From the NCBI GenBank assembly GCA_030656075.1, contig JAUSOT010000222.1:1-33069 (forward strand): DNA of 33,069 nucleotides, written 5' to 3'. Made by a program: the position numbers and the translations under genes. Below the pieces are notes generated by a model. It did not search any database and was not told the origin of the DNA. It saw nothing but the letters and a program-made list of their open reading frames with translations. How positions within the stretch are numbered: position 1 is the first letter of the stretch; every line of letters starts with the position of its first letter. This DNA comes from Candidatus Cloacimonadales bacterium. GTDB taxonomy: Bacteria > Cloacimonadota > Cloacimonadia > Cloacimonadales > TCS61. Positions 31,776 through 33,069 of this stretch are shown in pieces.

Positions 31776-32675
31776 ATGAAGAAGAGTTTTGCGGTTTTAG
31801 TTTTTTTGATGATAATCGCTTCTATACAGGCCAATTTATTCATTGATATGTATCATAAAGATTATGGAATCATAGATCGCAGCATTCTTGTCTTCAGCCA
31901 AAAACCCGATTACAAGATCATTCAAAATGAAAACGATCTTCAGTTGAATATCATTAATTGCCGCAAGGATATCAATATCCAGAACACTCGTTTCCCCAAT
32001 AGCTCTGTGATTGAATCTTTCGATTATTATTCAACCGAAGATAAAGTGATGGTGATCATCTCCATCAACCGGGGACATCAGCAGGTGGTGGGTGAAAAAT
32101 ATAAGTTGGAAGTTGAGGAAGTGAACGATGATATTTTTCGCTTGATCCTGGACATTTATGCTACTAAAAAACCCACTACATACCAGCAATATACTAGTTT
32201 TGCCTATTTTTATGAAGCAACCGGCGAACCGGAATTAGCTAAACCTTACCGGGAAATGGCCGAGAAATTAAAGTCTGAAATGACGCCTGAAGAGCTGGCT
32301 GAGCTGGAAAGAACTGGTTCCGAGAATTTGCAGCAGGGAAATATCACACCTACCAGGAAAGTAATCGGCGGCATGGCAGGTTTTCTCACACCCAGCAGTA
32401 TCATTCTCATCATTATTGCTATCCTTTTAATTGTGGCGATAATTTATACAGTTTCGCTGATTACTAAACCAAAAACAGAAGCTCAGGATTTTTCCGAGAG
32501 CAGTCTCAGATTGACAAATGGATTTGGCAGTGAAAGCTTCCAACGTGAAATGATCTATAAATTGGAGAAGAATTTCTGGGGTGTGGAAGAAATAGCCAAA
32601 GAACTGGAAATGCATCCCAGTTTAGTTTATCGAGCCAGTGCGCCTGATTTTGCCAAAGAACTGGAAAAAGCCTAA
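31776..32675 (+). CDS. Single-pass membrane protein with beta-rich outer domain and HTH-like cytoplasmic tail; function unknown
   Basis: A 299-residue protein from ATG 31776 (a GTG three codons earlier is possible). It has a signal peptide (about 1-19) and an extracytoplasmic beta-rich domain (30-130) resembling an AMIN fold (ILVFSQKPDYKI, VMVIISINRGHQ, FRLILDIYAT). A short helical hairpin follows (137-182), then a transmembrane helix (208-229: SIILIIIAILLIVAIIYTVS). The C-terminus ends in REMIYKLEKNFWGVEEIAKE and LEMHPSLVYR (257-286), which reads like a helix-turn-helix. The layout suggests sensing outside and acting inside, as in membrane-bound regulators, but I do not recognise the family. 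No strong ribosome site. It follows the rnf operon but may have its own promoter. Confidence 0.75.
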   Translation: MKKSFAVLVFLMIIASIQANLFIDMYHKDYGIIDRSILVFSQKPDYKIIQNENDLQLNIINCRKDINIQNTRFPNSSVIESFDYYSTEDKVMVIISINRGHQQVVGEKYKLEVEEVNDDIFRLILDIYATKKPTTYQQYTSFAYFYEATGEPELAKPYREMAEKLKSEMTPEELAELERTGSENLQQGNITPTRKVIGGMAGFLTPSSIILIIIAILLIVAIIYTVSLITKPKTEAQDFSESSLRLTNGFGSESFQREMIYKLEKNFWGVEEIAKELEMHPSLVYRASAPDFAKELEKA

Positions 32676-33069
32676 TATTTGATTACTTTCTTTCCGAAGC
32701 TTCTTACAGAGCATTTCTTCCTTTGATTACTTTCTTTCCGAAGCTTCTTACAGAGCATTTCTTCCTGTTAAGATTCGGAAAGGTATTCATCTCATTCCTT
32801 CCGAATTTTCTATCATAAGAAAAGTAGAAAGATAAACTTCGAAAGGAAGTGCCGGCTGGACTTCTCGTCCCGAGGAGTCCATATTATTTTTTTTGCTTTC
32901 GTCCCGAAAGCCATCACTCAATTTTTCTCAGATCGGGACGATCAACGAAAACATCTGGTTCAAGCGAGACGATTGAACCAACATTGAATTGTAATCGGTT
33001 GGACTTCTCGTCCCGAGGAGTCCGTATAGTTTTTTGCTTTCGTCCCGAAAGCCATCACTCAATTTTTCT
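32676..33069. repeat. Repeat array at the right edge: 44-bp and 76-bp direct repeats with hairpins
   Basis: A 44-bp unit (TTTGATTACTTTCTTTCCGA ...) occurs in tandem at 32678-32721 and 32722-32765. Its second copy continues into the palindromic element shared with 14786-14837. A 76-bp unit at 32853-32928 returns at 32996-33069 and runs off the window. Each contains two hairpins with loop TCC: arms GGACTTCTCG/CGAGGAGTCC (32858-32880) and GCTTTCG-TCC-CGAAAGC (32895-32911). Between them lie GATCG-GGA-CGATC (32931-32943) and arms GGTTCAAGCG/CGATTGAACC (32957-32979). No gene is visible. Confidence 0.85.

Overview
The window looks like chromosomal DNA of an anaerobic, fermentative bacterium of the FCB group, most plausibly Candidatus Cloacimonadota or a close relative. 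This is inferred, not proven. The grounds are two secreted proteins with YPNPFNP-type C-terminal sorting domains (FlgD-like/type IX secretion style), a six-gene Rnf complex (order C-D-G-E-A-B), an orphan butyrate kinase, a large Bacillus-like SRP RNA, and unusually many short hairpin repeats between genes.

Layout. Bases 1-5017 (+) are an accessory, defence-type cluster: the end of an Eco57I-like adenine methyltransferase, a broken RhuM gene, a short and a full BRO-N gene, and a large GIY-YIG-like/SF2-helicase restriction subunit. Bases 5121-7122 (-) carry hisS, then groES-trxA behind their own promoter with a CIRCE-like HrcA operator; groEL is not here. Bases 7371-7635 (-) encode the SRP RNA, followed by about 500 bp of nested repeats. 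Bases 8153-11950 (-) are the complete de novo NAD pathway from aspartate to nicotinate mononucleotide (transcription order nadC-nadA-nadB), with repeat elements between the genes. A DnaA-box cluster lies upstream of nadC, followed by a clostripain-like lipoprotein protease and butyrate kinase (both -).

Bases 15172-19386 (-) hold two exported surface proteins. The first, a beta-helix protein, is interrupted by one in-frame TAG. A 252-bp tandem duplication carrying a MITE-like element separates them. Bases 19599-21675 (+) hold a CreD-like membrane protein and a secreted protein of unknown function whose start codon appears lost. Bases 21777-25667 (-) carry an MFS transporter, an N-acetylmuramoyl-L-alanine amidase, rpsT and a membrane-anchored ftsY.

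Bases 25849-31673 (+) are the Rnf ferredoxin:NAD+ oxidoreductase operon with a TPR gene at its end. It is followed by a one-TM protein with a possible cytoplasmic HTH. The window closes in repeats.

How the genes work together: Rnf couples reduced ferredoxin to NAD+ reduction and ion pumping, the nad operon supplies NAD, and butyrate kinase would yield ATP from an acyl phosphate. SRP RNA and FtsY are two parts of the membrane-targeting pathway. I saw no tRNA, rRNA, CRISPR array, intact transposase or prophage. The strongest unexplained signals are the several families of palindromic repeats, one of which supplies the nadC stop codon, and several genes with damaged or ambiguous ends. I did not find a clearly new multi-gene system; the best candidates for new biology are the restriction/BRO cluster and the orphan genes after rnf.
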